Origin: Halomonas sp. McH1-25
GTDB taxonomy: Bacteria > Pseudomonadota > Gammaproteobacteria > Pseudomonadales > Halomonadaceae
Length of the DNA stretch: 64,000 nucleotides
Assembly: GCF_022348165.1 (NCBI RefSeq)
Contig: NZ_JAKRFI010000001.1
Location: 682,001 to 746,000, forward strand
Direction of reading: 5' to 3'
Shown in pieces: positions 38,681 to 47,111 of this stretch. Each line of letters opens with the position of its first letter. Within the stretch, counting starts at the first letter, position 1. A program made the position numbers and the translations under genes. The notes under the pieces were generated by a model. That model ran no database searches, was not told where the DNA came from, and saw nothing but the letters and a program-made list of their open reading frames with translations.

Positions 38681-39112
38681 CTAGTCAAGCCAGGCCCAAT
38701 TCTTTCTGCTTACGATGTAGTGAATTGCGCTTGAGGTTACGCCGTACAGCTTGGCTATAGAGGATTGCGATTCTCCGTTGGCTGCTCGCTTGCGTATATC
38801 TCGCACTTCATCTTCACGAAGAAGTGATCCGCCCGTTCTTTCTCCGCGATGGCCTCTGCCGCGCTCCACTCTGTCCCTGGCATTGTCTGTGCGCGTCCCT
38901 GGCTCTAGGTGCTCAGGATTGATGCAAAGAGGGTTGTCGCAGCGGTGACGAATGACGAGATGCTCAATATCCCTGATATTGACATTGTTGTGGTGGCAGT
39001 AGGATACGCGGTGCGCCAATTGCACTTGGCGCTTAATGCAGATTCGACCATAGCCATTGTTATTGATATTGCCGAACCACTCGACACATGGCGTCTTAAG
39101 CTCAGGATGCAT
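38681..39112 (-). CDS. HNH homing endonuclease with C-terminal HTH, 143 aa
   Basis: HNH_3-type core: LAHRVSYC, IRHRCDNPLCINPEHLEPGT, DNARDRVERGRG. The C-terminus (LREDEVRDIRKRAANGESQSSIAKLYGVTSSAIHYIVSRK) is an HTH for target binding. It lacks the AP2 domain of the other three HNH genes here. It lies next to the antirepressor operon on the same strand. Confidence 0.85.
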   Translation of the reverse strand: MHPELKTPCVEWFGNINNNGYGRICIKRQVQLAHRVSYCHHNNVNIRDIEHLVIRHRCDNPLCINPEHLEPGTRTDNARDRVERGRGHRGERTGGSLLREDEVRDIRKRAANGESQSSIAKLYGVTSSAIHYIVSRKNWAWLD

Positions 39113-39158
39113 TATTGCTTACTCCTGTAGCTGCCCCAGATCACCGGGGCAAGCTCTC

Positions 39159-40052
39159 TCAGTGGATGGGGAACAAGCCGTAATTCAGTCCAAGGCGCTG
39201 ACGAGAGGCCTCCAGTAACTCGCCTTTCGCTTTGGCAAGGCGATTCTTAAAGGTGTTCGCCATGCTCATGTGTTCGTGTATATAGGCAGGAGCCGGTGAC
39301 TGCATCATCCGGAGCGCTTCTTCTATCCGAAACTCGCTCCAATGGCGGTGAATCCAATGAACATGGCAAAGCAATATGTAGAGATCGCTCAAGTCGTCGT
39401 CACTAAATTCAGCAGAGCGCTTCCCTTCGGCAGGAAGCCAGTCACCCTCAAGCTCAAATGACATGACCGCTCCAAGCGCCTCGGTATAGCGGCTATCATC
39501 AATATCTTGGTAGCGGGCTACCTGGAAATGGTCCTTAACGTGATTCCAGAGCTGAGAGAAAGCCTTGCGCCGCATGGGCTCGGCGGCCTGCATTGCCTTT
39601 TGCTTCACGGCTTGATGGAGGCCGTGCTGGTGTTCGGGGGTAAGTGTGATACGCGGATTAACAGCCACCCCGTCGTTCCAGTAGCGCCACAGAACGTCGT
39701 CGCACTCATCTTGGTACTGCTCGACCTTCTCTCTCACCACAAGGCTTTTTACCTTGTTGGGCATAATGGTCATAAGCCAACCGGGCAGTTTACGAAGCGG
39801 CATGCAGATCATAGAGCGCTTTTTACCATCTGCCGCAACTATGGAGGAAATCTCCACGGTTGCCCAACGACGTTGATTTGCCTTAATTTTTGCCTGCTGG
39901 CCACGCCAGTCCAAGCCCATGCCATCAACAATTGGCTTCATAGGTGTGTATGGCTGACCGTCATGCTCGACGAGCAAGAGGTTGGCACCATGGAAAGGCA
40001 CAACTGTAGGCTGCTGGACGTTGCTGCATTGGGCATTGGTGGTAGAATTCAT
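39159..40052 (-). CDS. ant: Antirepressor, P22 Ant-like (P22_AR_N), 297 aa
   Basis: The N-terminal domain matches P22_AR_N (VVPFHGANLLLVEHDGQPYTPMKPIVDGMGLDWRGQ, then KLPGWLMTIMPNKVK, VREKVEQYQDECDDVLWRYWNDGVAVNP). The helical C-terminal half is unassigned. ATG 40052 is preferred (SD AAAGGTGA); an in-frame ATG at 40148 would add 32 residues and overlap the upstream Arc-like gene. In P22, Ant inactivates C2-type repressors and causes induction. Here it should antagonise a CI-like repressor. Confidence 0.88.
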   Translation of the reverse strand: MNSTTNAQCSNVQQPTVVPFHGANLLLVEHDGQPYTPMKPIVDGMGLDWRGQQAKIKANQRRWATVEISSIVAADGKKRSMICMPLRKLPGWLMTIMPNKVKSLVVREKVEQYQDECDDVLWRYWNDGVAVNPRITLTPEHQHGLHQAVKQKAMQAAEPMRRKAFSQLWNHVKDHFQVARYQDIDDSRYTEALGAVMSFELEGDWLPAEGKRSAEFSDDDLSDLYILLCHVHWIHRHWSEFRIEEALRMMQSPAPAYIHEHMSMANTFKNRLAKAKGELLEASRQRLGLNYGLFPIH

Positions 40053-40086
40053 GATGTCACCTTTCGTAGTGGTTGGGTGGTCACTC

Positions 40087-40118
40087 GAAGCCCTGGGCGC
40101 TGCAACGCTCGGGGCTTC
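40087..40118. promoter_or_regulatory. Hairpin in the arc-ant intercistronic gap
   Basis: GAAGCCC (40087-40093) and GGGCTTC (40112-40118) form a perfect stem with an inner GCG/CGC stem. It fills the 70-nt gap between the Arc-like stop and the preferred ant start. P22 encodes the antisense sar RNA at this position; on the plus strand the hairpin is followed by TTCATTATG, a weak U-run. Confidence 0.45.
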
Positions 40119-40122
40119 TTCA

Positions 40123-40278
40123 TTATGCGTTTGTTGACTGTTGCTCATATTTCATGCCTAGCTCTATCAGGCGGATTAGCTGAGCGTTCATCGAACGCTG
40201 CTGCTCCTTGGCTCGCTGCTTGACCTGCTGCGCAAGCTCCTTGCTAGGGAAGCGAACCTGAGTTCGGTACTGTGTCAT
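40123..40278 (-). CDS. arc: Arc-like ribbon-helix-helix repressor, 51 aa
   Basis: MTQYRTQVRFPSKELAQQVK then QRAKEQQRSMNAQLIRLIEL is a ribbon-helix-helix fold, and the 51-residue length matches P22 Arc (53). SD GGAGGTCGCC precedes ATG. It is the first gene of the leftward arc-ant operon and probably autoregulates through the palindromes at 40294-40348. Confidence 0.85.
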   Translation of the reverse strand: MTQYRTQVRFPSKELAQQVKQRAKEQQRSMNAQLIRLIELGMKYEQQSTNA

Positions 40279-40293
40279 GGCGACCTCCTTGGT

Positions 40294-40348
40294 TAGTGAC
40301 ACAGTGTCACTATACGAGGCGCTTAAAATAGTGTCAAGCTGTCACTAT
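40294..40348. promoter_or_regulatory. Parc/ant promoter with two palindromic operators
   Basis: Minus-strand TTGACA (40332-40337), a 17-nt spacer and TATAGT (40309-40314) form a near-consensus promoter for arc-ant. TAGTGACACAGTGTCACTA (40294-40312) is a perfect 19-nt palindrome over the -10 region. A related 21-nt imperfect palindrome with ATAGTG/CACTAT arms (40328-40348) covers the -35 and reaches the Mnt-like ATG. TTGGTT/TATACG (40289/40311) may serve the rightward gene. Confidence 0.75.
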
Positions 40349-40640
40349 GAGTAAAGACGACATTTACCGCTCCCAGTTCCGGTTACCGTACAGCCTGTAC
40401 GAGGAGCTTAAGGAGGAGGCCGACCGCAACCACCGATCTCTGAATGCCGAGGTCGTGGATCGGCTCGCCAAGAGCTTGGGTTACGTCAATCTCGCAAAAG
40501 ACGATGAAGATGCGCCGGATATGGATGATGACGCCCTCGAAGCCATCAAGAAGCTTGACGAGGCTGTCAACACATACCTGAAAGCGCGCGACCACAGGAA
40601 TCGCTTGATGCACGGTGTAATCAAAAAGAAAGAGAAATGA
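40347..40640 (+). CDS. mnt: Mnt-like (Arc-family) repressor, 97 aa
   Basis: Ribbon-helix-helix N-terminus (YRSQFRLPYSLYEELKEEADRNHRSLNAEVVDRLAKSLG), then an acidic linker and a helical C-terminus that, as in P22 Mnt (82 aa), may tetramerise. No clear SD; its ATG lies inside the second operator. Divergent from arc-ant, it should keep ant off during lysogeny. Confidence 0.82.
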   Translation: MSKDDIYRSQFRLPYSLYEELKEEADRNHRSLNAEVVDRLAKSLGYVNLAKDDEDAPDMDDDALEAIKKLDEAVNTYLKARDHRNRLMHGVIKKKEK

Positions 40641-40656
40641 GCAGGAAGGGGGAAGT

Positions 40657-40986
40657 ATGAGCAAATGGGTGGCGGCTTTGCTGTTTGGCGCAGGAGTAAG
40701 CCTTACTGCCTGGGCAGATGGCAAATTCGATGCGCAGGGCTTTGCTGAAGAAATGGCTCAAGAGGCAAAGGTCAAGGATCTACTATTAACTGATACCGGC
40801 AACATTTATGTCGGCATGCTGGATAACGGGTCTAATCGTGATGGGTATGCCATGTATGTATGCGAAGTGGCAAGAGCCCACGCATCGGGCGAACTAGATC
40901 CAAAGATCATCCGCATAATCGATATTGTTAAGGTCTCCAATGGAGAAGGATTCCATGACTTAGGCCGAACCTACTGCAAGTTCTAA
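40657..40986 (+). CDS. Secreted hypothetical protein, 109 aa
   Basis: A signal peptide (MSKWVAALLFGAGVSLTAWA, cleavage after AWA) is followed by an ~89-residue periplasmic domain with Cys in YVCEVA and TYCKF that may form a disulfide. SD GGGGGAAG; 16 nt after the mnt-like gene, so probably cotranscribed and expressed in the lysogen. Could be a superinfection-exclusion factor; unproven. Confidence 0.65.
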   Translation: MSKWVAALLFGAGVSLTAWADGKFDAQGFAEEMAQEAKVKDLLLTDTGNIYVGMLDNGSNRDGYAMYVCEVARAHASGELDPKIIRIIDIVKVSNGEGFHDLGRTYCKF

Positions 40987-41005
40987 GCAGTACAGCAGAA
41001 AAAAC

Positions 41006-41031
41006 AGCCCCGCCATTGAGCGGGGCTTTTT
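41006..41031 (+). terminator. Terminator before the tape measure gene
   Basis: AGCCCCGC-cattga-GCGGGGCT followed by TTTTC. It ends the lysogenically expressed mnt unit. Confidence 0.8.
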
Positions 41032-41050
41032 CATGCCTCGGAGAAAGTAT

Positions 41051-44000
41051 ATGGCCACAGAGTACGTCCAACGCATAATAGTTGATGCCTCCGGGGCACG
41101 ACGCGGCGCCCAGGAAGCTGAACACTCCATGCAGCGCGTAGAACGCGCTGGCAACAAGACGTCCGGAGCTTTTGAACGGCTACGCGACAGATCCGTGCAA
41201 ACTGGTTCTGCATTTGAGCAATTGCGCGATAGATCACTGGGTGCTGGAAGCTCATTCGAACAGCTTCGATCTAAAGCGCTTGCTGCACAAGGTGCGTTTT
41301 TGGGTTTGGCAGCGGCCGCCGCTTCACTGATCCCTGTCTACCGGAACATTGCGCAAGCGCAAACCATGCAGGCCAGCCTGGAAACAGTGACAGGCAGCGC
41401 CGAAAATGCGCGTATCGCCTTCGAGGGTTTGCTGGAAGTCGCCGAGCAAACCCCCTTCACTCTCGACCAGTCGATCAACGGGTTTACCCGCCTTGTCGCT
41501 CTTGGTCTTACTCCGTCTCGCGAGGCGCTGGTTTCTTACGGCAACACGGCTGCCTCCATGAACAAGACCATGATGGATATGGTCGAGGCTGTTGCCGATG
41601 CGACTGTCGGCGAGTTCGAGCGCCTCAAAGAATTCGGTATTCGTGCAAGTGCGGAAGGGGAGAAGGTCGCTGTCACGTTCCGGGGACAGACGGAGGTCAT
41701 CGAGCGCACAGCGGGAGCTATTGAGGAATACCTGATCCAGGTCGGGCAAGAGAATTTTGCCGGTAGCATGGCTCGCCAAATGGACACCCTGTCTGGCCAA
41801 GCGTCAAACCTGGGTGACGCCTTCAACCGCCTCAGCATTGCTATTGGTGATGCAGGTGGCGAGTCTTTAGCCGGAAGCTTTATAAGCCGTCTGACATATG
41901 GCATTGAGATGGCCACGCTCGCCACTCAAGACTTGCAGGAGCGCTTCGGCGGCTCAGCGACGGCACTGGAGACTCTTGGCGAATACGGGGATCGCTATCT
42001 AGGTGCTGTAGCGGACCGAATCCTATTTGTTCTTGACTATGCCCAGACACTGCGTCTCGGCTTCAATTACGTCCAGCAGCAGGTATTGGAGCTTGCCCTT
42101 GCCGGCGTCGATAGCATGGATGGGATCAGCCAATCCACCATCGACGTTATCAATGGCGCGTTGCAGCCGCTCAGCGAGGCGCTTGGATGGGTGATCGACA
42201 AGTTCGCAGGTATTCTCGAAGCTGCATCCAGTCTGCCGGGGCCGCTATCAGATGACTTCGCGCGCGCCGCTGAGGCTGCGCGAGGTTTTGGCGAGTCCGT
42301 TGACTTCACAGTGTCTCGCGAAGGCGTCGATCAGCTCCGTGAGTCCATCTCTCGGATGGTCGATGAGAACGCAGCCGAGCTGGAAGAGTTAAAGAATTCC
42401 AACCCTGCTGAATCCATCAAGCAGTGGTGGACAGAACTTCAGGATGGGTCGCAGGAATCAAGCAAAGCTCTGTCTGAATTTGACGAGATGGTGGAGCGCA
42501 TTACCAAACTGCTTGGCGGTAATGGCAACTCTGGCGACTCGCTGTCTGGCGAGCTGAAAGAGTCTGCCAAGGAAGCCAAGCAGTTTGCCAGCGAAGCCCA
42601 ATCCCTCGCAGACGCCCTCTACCCCGTCGTTGCCTCCCAGCGCGAATACGCCGAAAGCCAAGCGCTCATCAAGCGTATCGCGCAAGAGATGCCCTGGCTG
42701 ATCGATAGCGAGGCGGATGCTCTGCAGCGCCTGGCGGAGAGCTACGAGAACGCGGGAGATTGGGCCGAGGAGTATGGCCTAGCGGTCGGCGGCTCAGCCA
42801 AGAAGGCAGAAGACGCCTTCGTGTCCCTGGAAGATGTCGCCGTCGAGTCCATCGGCCGTGTTGGCGAGCAGTACAGCGACATGCTGACTGACCTGCTGAC
42901 CGGCACCGAAGTCACGATGGAAGACGTGGGCCGGGTATTCGCTCGCGGACTCGCCGAGATGGCCACGCAGGCCACGCTGAACCCGATTCTCGTCGGAATC
43001 CAGGGCTCGATGACCGGCCAAACAGGCCCGAATGGCGAAGCTACGTTCTCGAACGGGCTTAACCAGGCGGCGAGCAACGTCACCTCTATGTTCGGCGGCA
43101 ACAGCGTCGGAACAGGTTTCGCCAAGGCTGGCGGCTATATGTCCGACAAGACCGGCATGGGTAACGTGTTTGCCAACGCCGGCAGCGTACCGAACTGGCA
43201 GTACGGCGCGGCGGGTATTCTCGGTGGCGTTGGTGCCGGCGCAATCTTCGATGGCCAGTACAGCTCCGCGCTGGGCGGCGTAGGCTCATCGCTGGGCATG
43301 GCTGCTGGGTCAACCTATCTCAGCTCTCTTGGCTGGGCTGCCGGCCCGGTTGGTGCCGTTGCCGGCATGCTGCTCGGCGGCGCGATGGGCGAGATTAGCG
43401 ACTCGCTATTCGGCTCCGACCGTAAATCCTACGGCCAGATTGGCTCGTTTGCCGGTATGCCTGACGGCGACGATGTCTACGGCGAGGATGGCCGCTACGA
43501 GGGCATGCTGCAACAGTCCGCCCTAGGCTATGTCGGTGTCACGGCAAAGCAGAAGACCGACGATGACGCGCTGGTCGATATGGTTTCGTCGTTCGTGCAG
43601 ATCGACAACCAGCTAGCGTCGGTCATGACAGCGGCGCAGCTCGAGAAGACCCAAGAGGCGCTCGACGGCTGGCGTTCTGACAAGACCAAGAACATTGGTT
43701 CGATTGTCGATGATCGCCTGTCTGCGGTGGTCGAGGCGACCGATTCGATCTTCGCCGATGCCTTGTCAGGGCTGAGCAACGAAAACCTCGTCAAGGGCCT
43801 GATTGGCGGCCTGCAGGTCGAGAACGTCGGCGCTCAGATGGCTGAGGCTGTCGCGGCTGACATGAACGCTGAGTTCCGCGATGCGTTGGGCTCAGGCTCA
43901 CACATCGAGGCGGCCACTCAAGCCATTTTGTCGTCTGCGCAGGCTGTCACATTGCTGGGCGATAGCGTGGATCGTCTCGGGTTGCAGTTCGATGCGACGG

Positions 44001-45499
44001 CAAGCGGTGCGCTGAATGCAGCGGGTGGCCTGGCTGAGCTGGTCGGCGGCGTGCAGAACCTGTCCTCGTTGCAAAGCCAGTATTACGAGACCTTCTACAG
44101 CGAGCAGGAACGCTTCGCGAACCTGCAGTCCGACCTGTCCGCGACGTTCTCCGACATGGGCTATGCCCTGCCGGATACCGCGTCAGGCGTGCGCTCGATT
44201 GTCGAAGGCCTCGACCTCATGACCGAGGCAGGCCAGGAGCAGTACGCGACGATTCTGCAGTTGGTGCCGAGTCTGGAGCAGTACATCAGTGGCATGCAAG
44301 AGCAGCGCACAGCGGCACAGGAAGCGGCGGAAGCGGCACAGCAGCAAGCGCAGGCTCAACGTGAAGCCGTCGCAGCCAGCGTGCTTGGCGTCGTGCAATC
44401 GGCCTATGGCGCGCTCGAGCAGGCAGTCAGCGCAGAGCAGGGCATGCTGCGCGATGCCTACGAGGCCACGACTGAGAGCATCCAGGACAACATCGTCCGT
44501 ATCAACGACGCGATGCAGACGACCGAGCAGCTATCCCGCTCGCTGGGCAATACGCTCTCGTCACTGCGCGGCCTGTCGTCCGAGTCGAGCATGGCGGCCT
44601 ACAGCTCTGCACAGGACTACCTGCGCAGCGTCGTGGCCTCCGGTGGGCTGGGTGATCAGGAGCGCATGGATAGCGCGCTGTCAGTCGTATCTCAGCAGTC
44701 CACGGACCTGTATAGCTCGTTCACCGACTATCAGCGCGACCTGTACACCACGAGCGGCTTGATTGCCGACCTCAAGGATCGTGCAGATAACCAGCTCGAT
44801 AGCCAGGAAGAGTCTGTCCTGGCACTTGAGCGGCAGATGCGCCAAGCCGAGGAGCAGTATCGCGGCGAGGTGTCGAGGCTGGATGACATGCTGGCCAACC
44901 AGGCGGCGCAGCTTGAGGCCGAACTGGGCCAGCAGTCATGGCTGGAAACGCTGAACGGCAGCATCTTGACCATTCCTGATGCACTGGCCGCCTTGGCCGG
45001 CGCGCTAGGTACAGCGCTGGCAACCGACGGCACGAAGACCAACCCGGTCAATAGCTCCAACACCACTGACTATCTCGCGGCCAAAGCGGCGCAACTCAAC
45101 ACCATCGGGTATGAGGGGCGTACGGACTGGACCGTGGATCAAGTCAACGCAGCCTTTGCTGAGGCGGGCTTGTCCGCATCCGAGCACTACGCCAAGTGGG
45201 GCAAGGACGAGAACATTCCCGGCTTTGCGTCTGGCGGCCTGCATACCGGTGGCTGGCGTCTCGTTGGTGAGCAAGGGCCGGAGCTTGAGTACACCCCGCC
45301 GTCACGCATCTACAGCGCATCTCAGACCAGCTCGATGCTCGACATGGGTGGCGTGGTTGCTGAGCTGAAAGCGCTGCGCAAGGACAACGAGTACCTACGA
45401 AACGCCCTCTACCAGATCGCTAAAAACACCGGCCAGTCCACCAAGCAGCTCCAGCGCTGGGACGGCGAAGGCATGCCTAAAGAGCGAGACTTTGCATGA
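41051..45499 (+). CDS. Tape measure protein, 1482 aa
   Basis: The largest gene, with the standard tape-measure N-terminus (QTMQASLETVTGSAENARIA, LLEVAEQTPFTLDQSINGFTRLVALGLTP), hydrophobic Gly/Ala-rich segments around residues 720-830 and long coiled coils near 1080-1330. C-terminal GGLHTGGWRLVGEQGPELEY is typical. Length predicts a tail of roughly 220 nm by the usual 1.5 A per residue rule. ATG 41051 fits GGAG; an earlier ATG at 41033 is inside the terminator. Confidence 0.93.
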   Translation: MATEYVQRIIVDASGARRGAQEAEHSMQRVERAGNKTSGAFERLRDRSVQTGSAFEQLRDRSLGAGSSFEQLRSKALAAQGAFLGLAAAAASLIPVYRNIAQAQTMQASLETVTGSAENARIAFEGLLEVAEQTPFTLDQSINGFTRLVALGLTPSREALVSYGNTAASMNKTMMDMVEAVADATVGEFERLKEFGIRASAEGEKVAVTFRGQTEVIERTAGAIEEYLIQVGQENFAGSMARQMDTLSGQASNLGDAFNRLSIAIGDAGGESLAGSFISRLTYGIEMATLATQDLQERFGGSATALETLGEYGDRYLGAVADRILFVLDYAQTLRLGFNYVQQQVLELALAGVDSMDGISQSTIDVINGALQPLSEALGWVIDKFAGILEAASSLPGPLSDDFARAAEAARGFGESVDFTVSREGVDQLRESISRMVDENAAELEELKNSNPAESIKQWWTELQDGSQESSKALSEFDEMVERITKLLGGNGNSGDSLSGELKESAKEAKQFASEAQSLADALYPVVASQREYAESQALIKRIAQEMPWLIDSEADALQRLAESYENAGDWAEEYGLAVGGSAKKAEDAFVSLEDVAVESIGRVGEQYSDMLTDLLTGTEVTMEDVGRVFARGLAEMATQATLNPILVGIQGSMTGQTGPNGEATFSNGLNQAASNVTSMFGGNSVGTGFAKAGGYMSDKTGMGNVFANAGSVPNWQYGAAGILGGVGAGAIFDGQYSSALGGVGSSLGMAAGSTYLSSLGWAAGPVGAVAGMLLGGAMGEISDSLFGSDRKSYGQIGSFAGMPDGDDVYGEDGRYEGMLQQSALGYVGVTAKQKTDDDALVDMVSSFVQIDNQLASVMTAAQLEKTQEALDGWRSDKTKNIGSIVDDRLSAVVEATDSIFADALSGLSNENLVKGLIGGLQVENVGAQMAEAVAADMNAEFRDALGSGSHIEAATQAILSSAQAVTLLGDSVDRLGLQFDATASGALNAAGGLAELVGGVQNLSSLQSQYYETFYSEQERFANLQSDLSATFSDMGYALPDTASGVRSIVEGLDLMTEAGQEQYATILQLVPSLEQYISGMQEQRTAAQEAAEAAQQQAQAQREAVAASVLGVVQSAYGALEQAVSAEQGMLRDAYEATTESIQDNIVRINDAMQTTEQLSRSLGNTLSSLRGLSSESSMAAYSSAQDYLRSVVASGGLGDQERMDSALSVVSQQSTDLYSSFTDYQRDLYTTSGLIADLKDRADNQLDSQEESVLALERQMRQAEEQYRGEVSRLDDMLANQAAQLEAELGQQSWLETLNGSILTIPDALAALAGALGTALATDGTKTNPVNSSNTTDYLAAKAAQLNTIGYEGRTDWTVDQVNAAFAEAGLSASEHYAKWGKDENIPGFASGGLHTGGWRLVGEQGPELEYTPPSRIYSASQTSSMLDMGGVVAELKALRKDNEYLRNALYQIAKNTGQSTKQLQRWDGEGMPKERDFA

Positions 45500-46428
45500 A
45501 GATAATCCGACCGCTGGCGATCACGGATGATCGCTTGCTGTCCAGCAATGTGCCGGAAACGGATGAGGCGGAATGGGTCTCGACGACCGCGTACACGGCT
45601 GGGCAGCGCGTCATGGTGACGGACCCTGGCGTTCACATGATCTACGAGGCGCTGGCAGACTCGACGGGCAAATATCCGCCAGACAATACAGGTGGCGATA
45701 CGCCGGCATGGCTAGAGGTGGGTGCGACCAACCGCTGGTCGATGTTTGATGGCGTGGTGGGCACCTCGACGGAGAGCAGCGAGCCCTTCCCTGACGGATC
45801 GGGGCAAGGCATCCAAGTCCAGATAGAGCCAGGGCAGGTAATCAACTCCTTGGCTTTTTTTGGCCTCAACGGCAACTCGCTCAGCGTCACGATGACCGAC
45901 GCGACCGAGGGCGAAGTCTACAGTCACACGGAAAACCTCGTCTCCACCGAGGGCATTACCGACTGGTACGCCTACTACTTCGAGCCCATCGAGCGCCGCT
46001 CTGATGTCGTGCTGACCGACATTCCCTCATACGGCACAGCAACGCTCACAATCAGCATCAATAGCCCTGCCTCGCCAGCGGCATGCAGTCTCGCTATCCC
46101 GGGCACACAGCGCGATCTCGGTGGCACCCGCTACGGCGCAGGCGTCGGCATCATCGACTACTCACGCAAAGAGACGGACCCGTTCGGACGCTTCCTGATC
46201 ACCAAGCGCCCTTACTCCAAGCGGATGAGTCTCGACCTGATCGTTGAAAAGAACCGTGTTGATTACGTTCAGCGACTGCTCGGCAGCATCCGGGCTGAGC
46301 CTGTCGTCTGGTCAGGCCATGAAACCTACGGCGCGCTACTCGTCTACGGCTATTACCGCGACTTCGACATCATCATCGACAACTTCTCGTTCTCCGAATG
46401 CTCAATCGAAATTGAGGGGCTGACCTAA
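45496..46428 (+). CDS. Distal tail protein with carbohydrate-binding-like segment, 310 aa
   Basis: Position after the tape measure gene fits a distal tail or baseplate hub component. Residues ~25-75 (WVSTTAYTAGQRVMVTDPGVHMIYEALADS, NTGGDTPAWLEVG) resemble CBM5/12-type modules. The C-terminus (RRMSLDLIVEKNRVDYVQRLL-like KRMSLDLIVEKNRVDY, FSFSECSIEIEGL) is beta-rich. No large host-specificity J protein is visible, so the tip is small. Confidence 0.7.
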   Translation: MKIIRPLAITDDRLLSSNVPETDEAEWVSTTAYTAGQRVMVTDPGVHMIYEALADSTGKYPPDNTGGDTPAWLEVGATNRWSMFDGVVGTSTESSEPFPDGSGQGIQVQIEPGQVINSLAFFGLNGNSLSVTMTDATEGEVYSHTENLVSTEGITDWYAYYFEPIERRSDVVLTDIPSYGTATLTISINSPASPAACSLAIPGTQRDLGGTRYGAGVGIIDYSRKETDPFGRFLITKRPYSKRMSLDLIVEKNRVDYVQRLLGSIRAEPVVWSGHETYGALLVYGYYRDFDIIIDNFSFSECSIEIEGLT

Positions 46429-47111
46429 TGGCAAAACCTACGCTCACGTCGCCGCCACCGGCTCCACAGCGCACCAATGACCCCGATACCTTCGTTCAGC
46501 GCGCAGACGCCCACGTTGCATGGCAGTCAACCAACGTCAGCGAAACTCAGACCGCTATCGACTGGATGGATACCACGTTCACCGCCGTGGACGAGGATCG
46601 CCAAGCCGCCGAATCTGCCGCGACCACAGCCCAGAATGCAGAGCAGGCGGCCAAGAGTTCCGCCAACTTCAAGGGGGAATGGGCCGACCTTACCGGGGCG
46701 CTCAGCGTACCGGCCAGCGTCTATCACAGCGGCACGACATGGGTGCTGCTCAATGATCTCGCAGACGTAACGACTAGCGAGCCTGGCGTTTCAGCGGATT
46801 GGGCGCGTGCGCTGGCTTTCAACCGCTACGATCTCGCCAGCGCATCAGTTACAGCCACTCTCGATCTCGCCCAGCAGCAAGTCTTCCGCGTCGATGCCTC
46901 CGTGTCTCGTACGCTGGCCTTCGCTAACGAGCCGGGGCTTGATCGAGCGATGACTGTTGTGGTGCATATCAGCGGCAATAGCGCCGTGACGTGGCCGGCA
47001 AGCATCACTTGGGATGAAGGCGTCGCGCCAGAGCTGGGGGCTGCATTCACTCGCGTCGTGCTGATGTGGGATGGCGTCGAGTGGACGGGTAACGCGAGGG
47101 CGCGGGCATGA
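46428..47111 (+). CDS. Tail fibre-type protein, 227 aa
   Basis: N-terminal Ala-rich coiled coil (DRQAAESAATTAQNAEQAAK) follows a Pro-rich anchor. The C-terminal ~120 residues (ASASVTATLDLAQQQVFRVDASVSRTL, TWPASITWDEGVAP) form a beta-rich head seen in tail-fibre or spike ends. Overlaps the next gene by ATGA. Confidence 0.7.
   Translation: MAKPTLTSPPPAPQRTNDPDTFVQRADAHVAWQSTNVSETQTAIDWMDTTFTAVDEDRQAAESAATTAQNAEQAAKSSANFKGEWADLTGALSVPASVYHSGTTWVLLNDLADVTTSEPGVSADWARALAFNRYDLASASVTATLDLAQQQVFRVDASVSRTLAFANEPGLDRAMTVVVHISGNSAVTWPASITWDEGVAPELGAAFTRVVLMWDGVEWTGNARARA

Noticed and set aside
41051..45499. Tape measure gene as a lytic transglycosylase or toxin carrier
   Set aside because: No catalytic motif was seen in the visible sequence; only the usual coiled-coil and hydrophobic segments.
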